From positions 744,001 through 808,000 of the forward strand of contig NZ_FOMT01000001.1 in NCBI RefSeq assembly GCF_900112695.1: 64,000 nucleotides of DNA, written 5' to 3'. Origin of the DNA: Paenibacillus catalpae (GTDB lineage: Bacteria; Bacillota; Bacilli; Paenibacillales; Paenibacillaceae). Position numbers and translations under genes: made by a program. Below the pieces are notes generated by a model. It worked only from the letters and a program-made list of their open reading frames with translations, was not told the origin of the DNA and made no database searches. Each line of letters starts with the position of its first letter. Position 1 is the stretch's first letter. Shown here piece by piece: positions 9,855 to 18,410 of this stretch.

Positions 9855-10742
9855 ATGCTCGGAAGAAAAGGCATATTGTATGCGATGTTGCTGCCTGGCA
9901 TCCTATTAACTTTCATTTTTCACTACTTGCCGATGATTGGACTGGTTATATCCTTTCAGAATTTCAAGCCTTGGTTGGGAATTACGGGTTCTGAATGGGT
10001 AGGTTGGGAAAACTTCCAAACCGTCTTTGAACGGGAAGACAGTCTGCAGGTAATCTGGAACACCTTATTTATAGCATGTGTCAAAATTATAGTGAACTTG
10101 GTAGTTCCTGTCGTGTTTGCTTTGCTCCTCAATGAGGTGAGACAAGCTCGGTTCAAGAAGACGATTCAAACCCTGGTGTACCTGCCGCACTTTTTATCCT
10201 GGGTTATCCTGGGCGGGATCGTCATTGATATCTTATCGTCAAAAGGCATTGTGAACACTGTCATCCTGCCGACATTTGGAATTGATCCGATTCTCTTTAT
10301 GGCTGACGGCAACTGGTTCCGATTTGTTGTCATCGCCACGGACTCATGGAAGGAATTCGGCTTCGCCACCATCGTCTTCCTGGCTGCGCTTGCCGGCATT
10401 GATCCGTCGCTGTATGAAGCAGCCGAAGTGGACGGAGCAGGGCGCTGGAAGATGACCTGGCATGTAACGCTGCCGGCTCTTGTGCCTATCGTGATCGTGG
10501 TAGCCACATTGGCAATGGGGAATGTACTTAACGCCGGTTTTGACCAAATCTTTAATCTCTACAATCCGCTAGTGTATGAGAAAGGCGATATAATCGATAC
10601 TTTCGTTTACCGGGTAGGCCTTCTCAGCAGTCAATTCGGCCTCGCAACCGCTATAGGATTATTCAAATCTTTAATAGGTTTCATCATGATCATCGCGGCC
10701 TATCAGCTAGCATCCCGATTCGCGAATTACCGCATCTTCTAG
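9855..10742 (+). CDS. Sugar ABC transporter permease, LplB type
   Basis: An inner-membrane permease of 295 residues with six hydrophobic segments and the EAA loop near residue 195 (EAAEVDGAGRWKMTWHVTLP), which contacts the ATPase. The start chosen is ATG 9855, preceded by AAGGAG; a longer frame from 9747 lacks a ribosome binding site and adds an unlikely basic leader. Together with the next permease and the lipoprotein it forms an importer for oligosaccharides of the LplB/YtcP type. No ATPase gene is present, as is usual because such importers share an MsmX-like ATPase encoded elsewhere. It is probably under the divergent YesMN-type pair. Confidence 0.92.
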   Translation: MLGRKGILYAMLLPGILLTFIFHYLPMIGLVISFQNFKPWLGITGSEWVGWENFQTVFEREDSLQVIWNTLFIACVKIIVNLVVPVVFALLLNEVRQARFKKTIQTLVYLPHFLSWVILGGIVIDILSSKGIVNTVILPTFGIDPILFMADGNWFRFVVIATDSWKEFGFATIVFLAALAGIDPSLYEAAEVDGAGRWKMTWHVTLPALVPIVIVVATLAMGNVLNAGFDQIFNLYNPLVYEKGDIIDTFVYRVGLLSSQFGLATAIGLFKSLIGFIMIIAAYQLASRFANYRIF

Positions 10743-10752
10743 GAGGCAGACT

Positions 10753-11631
10753 ATGTATTATAAATCGCGGCCTTACCGGCTATTCTATGCTATTAATATT
10801 GTCATTCTTTCTCTGGTTTCCATCCTTTGCTTGATTCCGCTCATTCACGTATTGGCTTTGTCCTTCAGCAGCGGGCTTGCAGTTGAGACCAATCAGGTGT
10901 CCTTATGGCCAATTGGATTTAACCTGGATTCTTACAGCCGGACATTCGCAGACGGCGCGTTTCTCGAAGCTTTGACGAATTCTGTGTTCAGAGTCGTGCT
11001 CGGTGTAAGCCTCGGTATGCTCGTAACGATCTTGACCGCATACCCGCTGTCCAAAATGGACGGCGGCGGCTTAAAGGGCGGGAAGCTGATCGCCTGGTAC
11101 TTTGTTTTCACGATGCTGTTTAATGGCGGCCTTATACCCAACTATATTTTGATTCAAAAGCTTCATTTGATGGATTCGATCTGGGCCTTAGTCTTACCCG
11201 GTGCGCTTAGTATTTACAACATGATTCTGATGCTCAACTTCTTTCGAACGATTCCCAAAGAGCTGGAAGAAGCTAGCTTGATCGACGGAGCCGGTCATTT
11301 GACTACACTGTTCAGGATCTATATTCCGGTTTCCCTGCCCTCCATTGCTACAATCGCGTTATTTGTGACGGTAGGCAGCTGGAATGCCTGGTTTGACGGG
11401 CTTATCTATATGCACAAAGAGAACTGGCCGCTGAGCACCTTGCTGCAAACGATGATTTCAGCTCCGGATTTAAGCCAGAAGTCCGTTTCTGAATCGGAAA
11501 TCGCAAATTTGACAGAACGTTCGCTCCGTGCAGCTAAAATTTTCATCGGGGCCTTGCCTATCCTGCTTGTGTATCCTTTCCTGCAACGCTTCTTCGTTAA
11601 AGGTATCGTTGTAGGCGCCGTAAAAGGCTGA
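10753..11631 (+). CDS. Sugar ABC transporter permease, YtcP type
   Basis: The second membrane subunit of the importer, 292 residues, with six predicted membrane segments and the EAA loop near residue 173 (EEASLIDGAGHLTTLFRIY). The C-terminus ends VKGIVVGAVKG, the usual ending of the YtcP group. It starts 10 bases after the first permease with AGGAGG upstream, so it is in the same operon. A broken paralogue covering roughly its last 138 residues sits at 46531-46968. Confidence 0.93.
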   Translation: MYYKSRPYRLFYAINIVILSLVSILCLIPLIHVLALSFSSGLAVETNQVSLWPIGFNLDSYSRTFADGAFLEALTNSVFRVVLGVSLGMLVTILTAYPLSKMDGGGLKGGKLIAWYFVFTMLFNGGLIPNYILIQKLHLMDSIWALVLPGALSIYNMILMLNFFRTIPKELEEASLIDGAGHLTTLFRIYIPVSLPSIATIALFVTVGSWNAWFDGLIYMHKENWPLSTLLQTMISAPDLSQKSVSESEIANLTERSLRAAKIFIGALPILLVYPFLQRFFVKGIVVGAVKG

Positions 11632-11697
11632 TACTATGGTTTCACGCTTTCTTTTCATATAGCATTCATAATTTGACAAAAAGAGAGGGGTATTACA

Positions 11698-13413
11698 ATG
11701 CGAAAGAAGCTTTCAAAAGCAACCGCTATCCTGCTCATCACCACGGTTGCATTCAGTACGCTGGCGGCTTGCTCCAATGGAGGAAGCAACTCGGAAAATT
11801 CTTCATCTGAGGCTGGCGACAATGGATTTGCCAAGGGGAAATTTGATTCGCCCGTAACACTGACAACCATCGGCTGTATCAACTCTTCCTACAAATTCAA
11901 AGAGGGCGAATCCCTCGAGAATAACCTTCATACGCAATATATGAAGGAAAATCTGAACATTGACATCAAGTACAAATATGTGACTGCTGCTGATCAATGT
12001 TCGAACAAAATTCGCCTTGACATGGCTGCGAATGATCCATTGCCGGATGTGATGTCTATTGCCGATCCGCAATTGATGGCCGACCTGATCGATTCAGGTA
12101 AAATGATGGATATTTCAGAGGCTTTCGAGAAGTATGCTTCACCTGAGTTGAAAAAAATGTACGACATTGATGAAAGCTACTGGGCCCAAGTCGTTAAAGA
12201 CGGGAAGAAGTATGGCATTCCTGTATTGGCCAGAGCACAGCAGAATGATCCGCTTCTGTGGATCCGTACCGATTATTTGAAGAAGCTGAACCTGCAGGCG
12301 CCAAAAACCTTCGATGACCTTGCGAAAGTCATGGATGCGATGGTCAATACGGATCTTGGCAAAGGGAAAAACAATCCGCCTCTGGCCATTAGTCTGAAGG
12401 GCAACGGAGGCAGCCTCTGGGACGGTCCGGTTTCCTGGCGCGGTGATGCAAGCTGGATCTTCGGCGGATTCGGGGTAATTCCAACTTATTGGAACAAATG
12501 GCATGGTGATCAGATCGAATATGGATCCATTCAGCCGGAAATGAAGGATGCGCTTGCCTTAATGGCAGACTGGTTCAAGAAAGGATATATTTCTCCGGAC
12601 GTAGGACTCATTGATGTTGGAAAAAGCGATGAAACTTTCCGTACAGGTCAAGCGGGAATTACAGCAGGTCCAGTCTTTACATCAACCGTTGTACGTAATT
12701 ATGTTCAGAAAAATGATCCGAATGCGACGGTGTCGCCATTCGAAATTCCAGCAGGTCCATCCGGCAAAGCAGGCCGTCATTTTACGGCAGTTCCGAATGG
12801 TGCGTTAATGGTCAGCAAAGATTACAAGCATGTAGAAGCATTGTTCCTCTACCTTAATAAATTAGTTGAGATTGGTAATCCGGCAGCTGGAAGCGAACTT
12901 GAGAAGGGCTGGAAGGAAGGCTACGACTATGTCATGAAGGATGGCAAGGTTTCCAAATTAGAAGCCGACTTCCCGGACAAGATCGCGGTTAATCCGAGCA
13001 AATACTTCTTAACCGGTCAACCGCTAATTGACCCGCAGCTTGAGCTGGACGCTCAAATGAAATTCTATAACGGAGAGAAGCCTTCTACTCCGTACGAGCA
13101 AAGCTTGTATGACTTAATCCCGGATAACGAAAAGCAAGATCCAAAGACGGTAAATGATTGGCTGGGAGCAAAGCTAGTTACCGATCAGAAGGAAGCATCA
13201 CTTGCCAATTTGTTCCTTGGGCCACAAACCGAGACAATGAAGTCCAAAGGTGAAGCGCTTAGCAAAATGGAAAGTGAAACGTTCCTCAAAATTATTTATG
13301 GCAAAGCTCCAATCGACGAGTTTGATACATTCGTGAAAAACTGGAAGTCGATGGGCGGAGATAAAATTACGGAAGAAGTAAATGCCTGGTACGAAGCTGT
13401 TAATGTTAAATAA
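11698..13413 (+). CDS. Extracellular solute-binding lipoprotein
   Basis: A membrane-anchored sugar-binding protein of 571 residues, larger than maltose-binding types and typical of the LplA/YtcQ group of Paenibacillus importers. A signal peptide ends in lipobox LAAC with Cys25, which is lipidated. A Ser/Gly/Asn-rich tether precedes a two-lobed periplasmic-binding fold. The gene follows the permeases with AGAGAGGGG as the ribosome binding site and is closed by a strong terminator. It should deliver an oligosaccharide released by the surface enzymes encoded next to it. Confidence 0.93.
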   Translation: MRKKLSKATAILLITTVAFSTLAACSNGGSNSENSSSEAGDNGFAKGKFDSPVTLTTIGCINSSYKFKEGESLENNLHTQYMKENLNIDIKYKYVTAADQCSNKIRLDMAANDPLPDVMSIADPQLMADLIDSGKMMDISEAFEKYASPELKKMYDIDESYWAQVVKDGKKYGIPVLARAQQNDPLLWIRTDYLKKLNLQAPKTFDDLAKVMDAMVNTDLGKGKNNPPLAISLKGNGGSLWDGPVSWRGDASWIFGGFGVIPTYWNKWHGDQIEYGSIQPEMKDALALMADWFKKGYISPDVGLIDVGKSDETFRTGQAGITAGPVFTSTVVRNYVQKNDPNATVSPFEIPAGPSGKAGRHFTAVPNGALMVSKDYKHVEALFLYLNKLVEIGNPAAGSELEKGWKEGYDYVMKDGKVSKLEADFPDKIAVNPSKYFLTGQPLIDPQLELDAQMKFYNGEKPSTPYEQSLYDLIPDNEKQDPKTVNDWLGAKLVTDQKEASLANLFLGPQTETMKSKGEALSKMESETFLKIIYGKAPIDEFDTFVKNWKSMGGDKITEEVNAWYEAVNVK

Positions 13414-13420
13414 GTAATAA

Positions 13421-13460
13421 AATAAAGCCAGCTGCAGCGTATGCCATAGCTGGCTTTATT
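13421..13460 (+). terminator. Terminator of the ABC importer operon
   Basis: A perfect 13-bp stem (13421-13433 with 13448-13460), 14-base loop, A-tract before and TTTATTAAA after. Good rho-independent terminator. Confidence 0.8.
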
Positions 13461-13461
13461 A

Positions 13462-13558
13462 AATTCTAAGCATTTATAAGTTTCACGAAATAAATAACGC
13501 TTAGAATTCTCCGGAATGAAACGCGCTCCGCCGCCAGAGGACGGCGCCAACCGTTTCA
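13462..13558 (+). other. Candidate structured leader upstream of the SLH beta-helix gene
   Basis: Two consecutive base-paired elements lie in the 190 bases before the giant surface-protein gene. The first is a 10-bp perfect inverted repeat (13462-13471 with 13499-13508). The second is a two-tier hairpin: outer 7-bp stem (13517-13523 with 13552-13558), symmetric 5/5 internal loop, inner 5-bp stem (13529-13533 with 13542-13546) and an 8-base loop. It matches no riboswitch class I recognise. It may be a cis-regulatory RNA, or the first repeat may be an operator. Confidence 0.35.
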
Positions 13559-13611
13559 CCTTGGGACCATGGTGTTAGGTCAAACTCTGAGTCCTATCTT
13601 AAGCCAAAGAG

Positions 13612-13625
13612 TGAAAGCGCTTAAT
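13612..13625 (+). promoter_or_regulatory. cre-like catabolite-repression site
   Basis: TGAAAGCGCTTAAT matches 12 of 14 positions of the CcpA-binding consensus TGWAANCGNTNWCA as I remember it, failing only at the last two. It lies about 35-50 bases before the start of the SLH beta-helix gene, where CcpA binding would block expression during growth on preferred sugars. Confidence 0.5.
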
Positions 13626-13661
13626 TAACTCGAAAATGGATTCTAAGAGAGGATGAGTATA

Positions 13662-16600
13662 ATGAGGAAAATCGGATTATGGCTATTGATGTTTACGCTT
13701 GTAATAAGTGCTGTATTAACTCCCGGCCTTTCGGGCAAGCGGGCATATGCAGCCGAGGGATTCGTGTATGACGCTGAGTCTGCATCGGGAGATATGGAGA
13801 ATGGCTCCGGTCTGACCTGGTCGAATGTCCAAGCTGCTGTGCCGGGCAATTATATGATTCATATCCATTACAGCAATGCGGAGTCTGAGCCCAGACCTTT
13901 CAGCTTGAGCGTAAACGGACAGAAGTATGCCGTTTTTACGGGGAGTCCAACGGGCCAAGAGGGATCTCCTGACGGAGATACGCTTACGGCGATTGTGTTG
14001 TTGAATCAAGGCCCGAACATTATTAAGCTTTCTGCGGAAAGCGATAGCGGTCCTCAGATTCATTCTATTGAAGTGATCCCGTTTGCAACGATTTTTGAAG
14101 CTGAGAATGGAGGAGGTGCTGCTCATTCCGGCGTCACGATTGCGGCCAACTCCGGCACCGCTCCAGGATTCTCCGGAACCGGTTACGTCAGCATTGCTTC
14201 CGGCGTTAACGGATACATGTTATACAATAACGTTGATGTTCCCCAAACTGGGACGTACACGATGAAAGTAAGATACAGTCTGGGCAATACGGCGCGGCCT
14301 TATGCTGTAACCGTGAATGGAGAGAGGATTCAAGATGCCAAAGGTGTGTCAACAGGCTCTTGGGCGAACTGGCAATTCGAAGAACTCAAAGGAATCCGCT
14401 TGAACGCAGGTGCAAACACCTTAAAGATTGAGCGGATCGGGACGAATGCGACGCCGGTCATCGACAGATTTGAGCTCGTTAACGAAGAAATACCCGATCT
14501 GGGAGACCAGACATTCCGTAATACGAATTTTGAGACATCAGACGTGGATCCTGTCATCGCCGGTACAGAAACGGGGGCGACTTTGAACTCAGCTCTGATT
14601 AGCGGCAGTGCACTAAAAAGCAGCTCCGCCAGCACGGTCAAAATGATCGACAACGAGGGATCGCGTGCTGCAGAGGTAACAACGCCTTCGTTCAAACCAG
14701 GGGTTATAGGCTTTCCTTTTCATGCCAGCTGGCTAGCGCCGGTTCCGATGAAGAGCTATACGCTGGAATCCCGTTTTTTACTGAAGGATGAGCAAGCAAA
14801 TTACATCTTTAAACTCATAAGTGCTTCCGGCATGGAAAGCCCGATCTTTGCGTTTGGTATGGATAACCATATTTATGCCCGCTCGAACGCAACAGAGACA
14901 GGGGCAATGGCGGCAAGAGGCAGCTGGAGCAAGGATACCTGGTACAATATCAAGCTGACTGTTCATTTGGATACGAAAAGCTACGATATGTTCCTGAATG
15001 ATACGCGAATGGTGAACAGTGAGCCTTTGCAAAACGATACTTACTTAGGCGGGCTTAAAGGCTTCATGATGGAAGTCAAAGACGGTGCGAGACAGGAAAC
15101 CAAAATGTTGGTTGATGATGTCCAGCTTTCTGGCTCTAATCAAGCTGGCACGGCTCCGAATACGAACCCGGACCCTGGAGTGATCTTTGACGAACAGCCA
15201 TATATTGGTGAGCCTGTTCAATATTTTGTCAGCCCTGGCGGATCGGATACCAATAATGGATTAAGCACGGCGACTGCTTTTAAGTCCATAACGAAAGCCA
15301 TAAGTGTTACGAATCCGGGGGACACAGTGAACCTCATGCCGGGAACCTATTCCCCTGTAAACGACGCGAATAATTTTGTGTCCATTAATCGTTCCGGCGC
15401 AAGAGATGTGAAGATCGGTGAAGCGCACTATATCACTTATAAAGCATACGACATGAATAATAAGCCGAAGCTTCTTCTCCCTCCAGGGATTAAAGGGGTA
15501 TGGGACATGGTTGATGTCTCGGCTAATTATATTATTCTGGATGGGCTGGAGATTGAAGGAAATAATCGGAATCTGACACTAGCTGAAGGTGAAGCTAATT
15601 ACGAGAGTGTTACTACCGGAGGCTCTGACTGGTCAACGTACGCCAAGACGAACACCAATGGAATCAATCTGAATGGCCATCACCTTATCGTAAGGAATAG
15701 TCATGTCCATCATATGGCTGGCGGTGGCGTAGGCGGCGGTGGCGATTACATCACGATTGAGCATAACGATATTCATTCGAACAGCTGGTACTCCTTTTAT
15801 GCAACCAGCGGTATCAGCTTTATGAATGATAAGGATTACGATAATAATACAACAGATTATAAAATTATCATCCGCAATAACGTCGTGCATGACAACGAAA
15901 CGAAGGTGAAATGGGAAAAAACGAAGGGTTATTCGGACGGGAACGGCATTATTTTCGATGTGGATGAAGCCTACAAAGGGAAAAAGCTAGTCATAAACAA
16001 TATTGTCTATAACAACGGCGGCGGCGGCATTCATATTTATCGCAGCAACAATGTTCACGTTATTAACAACACGGTTTATCACAACAGCAGAAGTCCTCAC
16101 TTGAAATATCCCAATATGGATGTGCAGTCCGGCGATAATGCGATTTTCTTGAATAATATTTCGATTGCACGGGACGAAGAAGGAGAGTATGCCAATGGAA
16201 GCGCGGGCTGGAATAATCTGTTTGCAAACAATATATATGGCGGTTTAACCCGTTTTCTCGGGAAAAACGACAAGGTTGCAGATCCCAAATTTGTGTCCGT
16301 AACGGAAGAAAACTATGATTTTCATCTGCAGCAGGATTCCCCGGCTATTGATACGGGTACCCGAACGATGGCGCCGAATGAGGATTTAGAAGGAAAACCT
16401 CGTCCATATGCAGGGGCAGGTACTCATACGAGAGTTGATATTGGTGCCTACGAAACCGAGTGGAATAATGCTTCTTTCCTTGAAGATGATGCTGTGCAAA
16501 TTACGGAACCTACTCCGGAAGTGCCTAAAGCAGGAACAGCAGCAAAAGGTACGCCTGTCATTGATGGGGCAATCGATGAGATTTGGGCTACCACACAGGG

Positions 16601-18344
16601 CAATCAGGCGCTTTATCTAAGTGATCCAACGAAAGGCTATCCATTAGCAACGGTACGTTTGCTGTGGGATGAAGATCAGTTATATGTATTAGCGGAAGTG
16701 GAGGATGACAACCTGAATGCCACAGGCGGAAACCTGTGGGAGCATGATTCCATGGAATTTTTCGTTGATGAAAACAACGCGAAAACATTGACTTATCAAG
16801 CAGATGACAGTCATTATCGTGTAAACTACCAGAATCTCAGAAGCGCGGGCAAGAACGCTACGGCCGATAGCTTTACTTCGGCGGCCAAGGTTGTCGAAGG
16901 CGGCTATATCATTGAAGCAGCGCTTCCCCTGCGAACGATAACCCCATCCGTCGGCACTGTCATCGGATTTGATTTTGGCGCCAGTGATGACAGCAATTAT
17001 GACGGAATCCGGGATAATGCAACGATGTGGAGTAACCGGAGACTGAATTCCAACGCATCCACTTCTTTATTTGGAAATGTGACGTTGGTAGCTCCGTCGT
17101 CGGTGGAGCCTGAAACCGGGAGCGGCAACGGCGAATCTAACGGCGGTACTAACTCGCAGGTGCAGGTTCCAGACAGTTCGGAAATAGAACTGACACCTAC
17201 ATTAACAAGCAACAAGGCTGCTGCTGAGCTCACCGAGGCTATGCTTCAGGCAATGCTGACCAAAGTAACAGCTGATAGTGAGGGGCAAAAAAAGGTAACC
17301 GTGCACATCAAGGAAGCTGCGGGGGCGCAGACCTATGTGCAATCTATTCCCTCGGCGTTCTTTAAGGAAAATCCGGATGCTAACCAATTGGAGCTGCGGA
17401 CGGCATTAGCAACCATCCTCTTATCCAATGAAATGCTGCAGGGAATAGATCTGGAAGGAGCATCCAAGGTTGAAATAAGTATTGGCTCCGCTGACCGTTC
17501 CAAACTTCCAAGTGAAGTAATAAATAAGATTGGCGACAAGCCTGTCATTGATTTGGTCCTATTCGTGGACGGCAAACAGGCAGCATGGAAGAACAATCAA
17601 GCTCCAGTCATTGTGTCCATACCGTATAAACCAACACCGGATGAATTACAGAAGCCGGAGCATATCGCGATCTGGTATATAGACGGAGACGGTAAAGTTG
17701 TGAAAATCCCTTCCGGCCGATATGATGCGCGCACCGGAATGGTAACGTTCACCATCAATCATTTCAGTACGTTTGCCATAGGTTATCAGATCTCGAGCTT
17801 CTCGGATCTTGGGCAGTTCGGATGGGCGAAGGAAGCAATTGAAGTGTTGGTGTCCAAAGGCATTATTAAGGGGACGAGTGATACTACCTTTGGCGCAGGC
17901 AAAAGGATAACCAGGGCGGATTTCATCTCCCTATTGATCCGCACCTTGGGAATAGAGAAAGAGATAAGTTCAAATTTCGCTGATGTTGAGGCGACAGATT
18001 ATTTTTATGAAGAGGTAGGTATTGCCAAAGAGCTCGGAATTACCAACGGGAGGGGGGATAACTCGTTTGGTCCGGAGCAGGAGATCAGCAGGCAAGAGAT
18101 GATGGTTCTGACGGCAAGAGCCTTGCAAGCAGCGGGATATTCATGGCCAGTCGCTGCCGAGGAGAAAAGCTTGGACAGCTTTGCCGATGTTAATCTGGTA
18201 TCAGAATATGCCAAGAGCAGTATGGCTGCACTTGTGCAAGCGGGAATGGTCCAAGGGGATAGAGGCCATCTGAATCCAAAAGGCTATTCATCCCGAGCGG
18301 AAGCAGCCGTATTGATCTATAGAGTCTATCAGCTTCTAAAATAA
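13662..18344 (+). CDS. Giant SLH-anchored right-handed beta-helix protein with carbohydrate-binding modules
   Basis: A 1560-residue cell-surface protein. Order: signal peptide (to about residue 31, ending AYA); two beta-sandwich modules of CBM6/CBM35 type (about 35-145 and 145-275, the second starting FEAENGGG); a concanavalin/LamG-like domain (about 285-495); a right-handed parallel beta-helix (about 520-930, opening YFVSPGGSDTNNGLS, PL9-like); a CBM9-like module (about 955-1145, DGAIDEIWAT); a linker domain common before SLH repeats; and three SLH repeats (1380-1560) that bind cell-wall polymer. It is probably a polysaccharide lyase or epimerase acting outside the cell. ATG 13662 gives better spacing to AGAGAGG than ATG 13653. 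The catalytic residue was not identified. Confidence 0.88.
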   Translation: MRKIGLWLLMFTLVISAVLTPGLSGKRAYAAEGFVYDAESASGDMENGSGLTWSNVQAAVPGNYMIHIHYSNAESEPRPFSLSVNGQKYAVFTGSPTGQEGSPDGDTLTAIVLLNQGPNIIKLSAESDSGPQIHSIEVIPFATIFEAENGGGAAHSGVTIAANSGTAPGFSGTGYVSIASGVNGYMLYNNVDVPQTGTYTMKVRYSLGNTARPYAVTVNGERIQDAKGVSTGSWANWQFEELKGIRLNAGANTLKIERIGTNATPVIDRFELVNEEIPDLGDQTFRNTNFETSDVDPVIAGTETGATLNSALISGSALKSSSASTVKMIDNEGSRAAEVTTPSFKPGVIGFPFHASWLAPVPMKSYTLESRFLLKDEQANYIFKLISASGMESPIFAFGMDNHIYARSNATETGAMAARGSWSKDTWYNIKLTVHLDTKSYDMFLNDTRMVNSEPLQNDTYLGGLKGFMMEVKDGARQETKMLVDDVQLSGSNQAGTAPNTNPDPGVIFDEQPYIGEPVQYFVSPGGSDTNNGLSTATAFKSITKAISVTNPGDTVNLMPGTYSPVNDANNFVSINRSGARDVKIGEAHYITYKAYDMNNKPKLLLPPGIKGVWDMVDVSANYIILDGLEIEGNNRNLTLAEGEANYESVTTGGSDWSTYAKTNTNGINLNGHHLIVRNSHVHHMAGGGVGGGGDYITIEHNDIHSNSWYSFYATSGISFMNDKDYDNNTTDYKIIIRNNVVHDNETKVKWEKTKGYSDGNGIIFDVDEAYKGKKLVINNIVYNNGGGGIHIYRSNNVHVINNTVYHNSRSPHLKYPNMDVQSGDNAIFLNNISIARDEEGEYANGSAGWNNLFANNIYGGLTRFLGKNDKVADPKFVSVTEENYDFHLQQDSPAIDTGTRTMAPNEDLEGKPRPYAGAGTHTRVDIGAYETEWNNASFLEDDAVQITEPTPEVPKAGTAAKGTPVIDGAIDEIWATTQGNQALYLSDPTKGYPLATVRLLWDEDQLYVLAEVEDDNLNATGGNLWEHDSMEFFVDENNAKTLTYQADDSHYRVNYQNLRSAGKNATADSFTSAAKVVEGGYIIEAALPLRTITPSVGTVIGFDFGASDDSNYDGIRDNATMWSNRRLNSNASTSLFGNVTLVAPSSVEPETGSGNGESNGGTNSQVQVPDSSEIELTPTLTSNKAAAELTEAMLQAMLTKVTADSEGQKKVTVHIKEAAGAQTYVQSIPSAFFKENPDANQLELRTALATILLSNEMLQGIDLEGASKVEISIGSADRSKLPSEVINKIGDKPVIDLVLFVDGKQAAWKNNQAPVIVSIPYKPTPDELQKPEHIAIWYIDGDGKVVKIPSGRYDARTGMVTFTINHFSTFAIGYQISSFSDLGQFGWAKEAIEVLVSKGIIKGTSDTTFGAGKRITRADFISLLIRTLGIEKEISSNFADVEATDYFYEEVGIAKELGITNGRGDNSFGPEQEISRQEMMVLTARALQAAGYSWPVAAEEKSLDSFADVNLVSEYAKSSMAALVQAGMVQGDRGHLNPKGYSSRAEAAVLIYRVYQLLK

Positions 18345-18358
18345 CACATTAAAAAGTT

Positions 18359-18389
18359 TTGCGCGCAGCGGGAAGTTCACTGCGTGCAA
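18359..18389 (+). other. Intercistronic hairpin between the two beta-helix genes
   Basis: A 10-bp stem (18359-18368 with 18380-18389, one G:U) with an 11-base loop and no T-run. It is more likely an mRNA-stability or processing element than a terminator, and may let the two beta-helix genes be expressed at different levels. Confidence 0.35.
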
Positions 18390-18410
18390 GACTTAAGGGA
18401 GGATTCTGTT

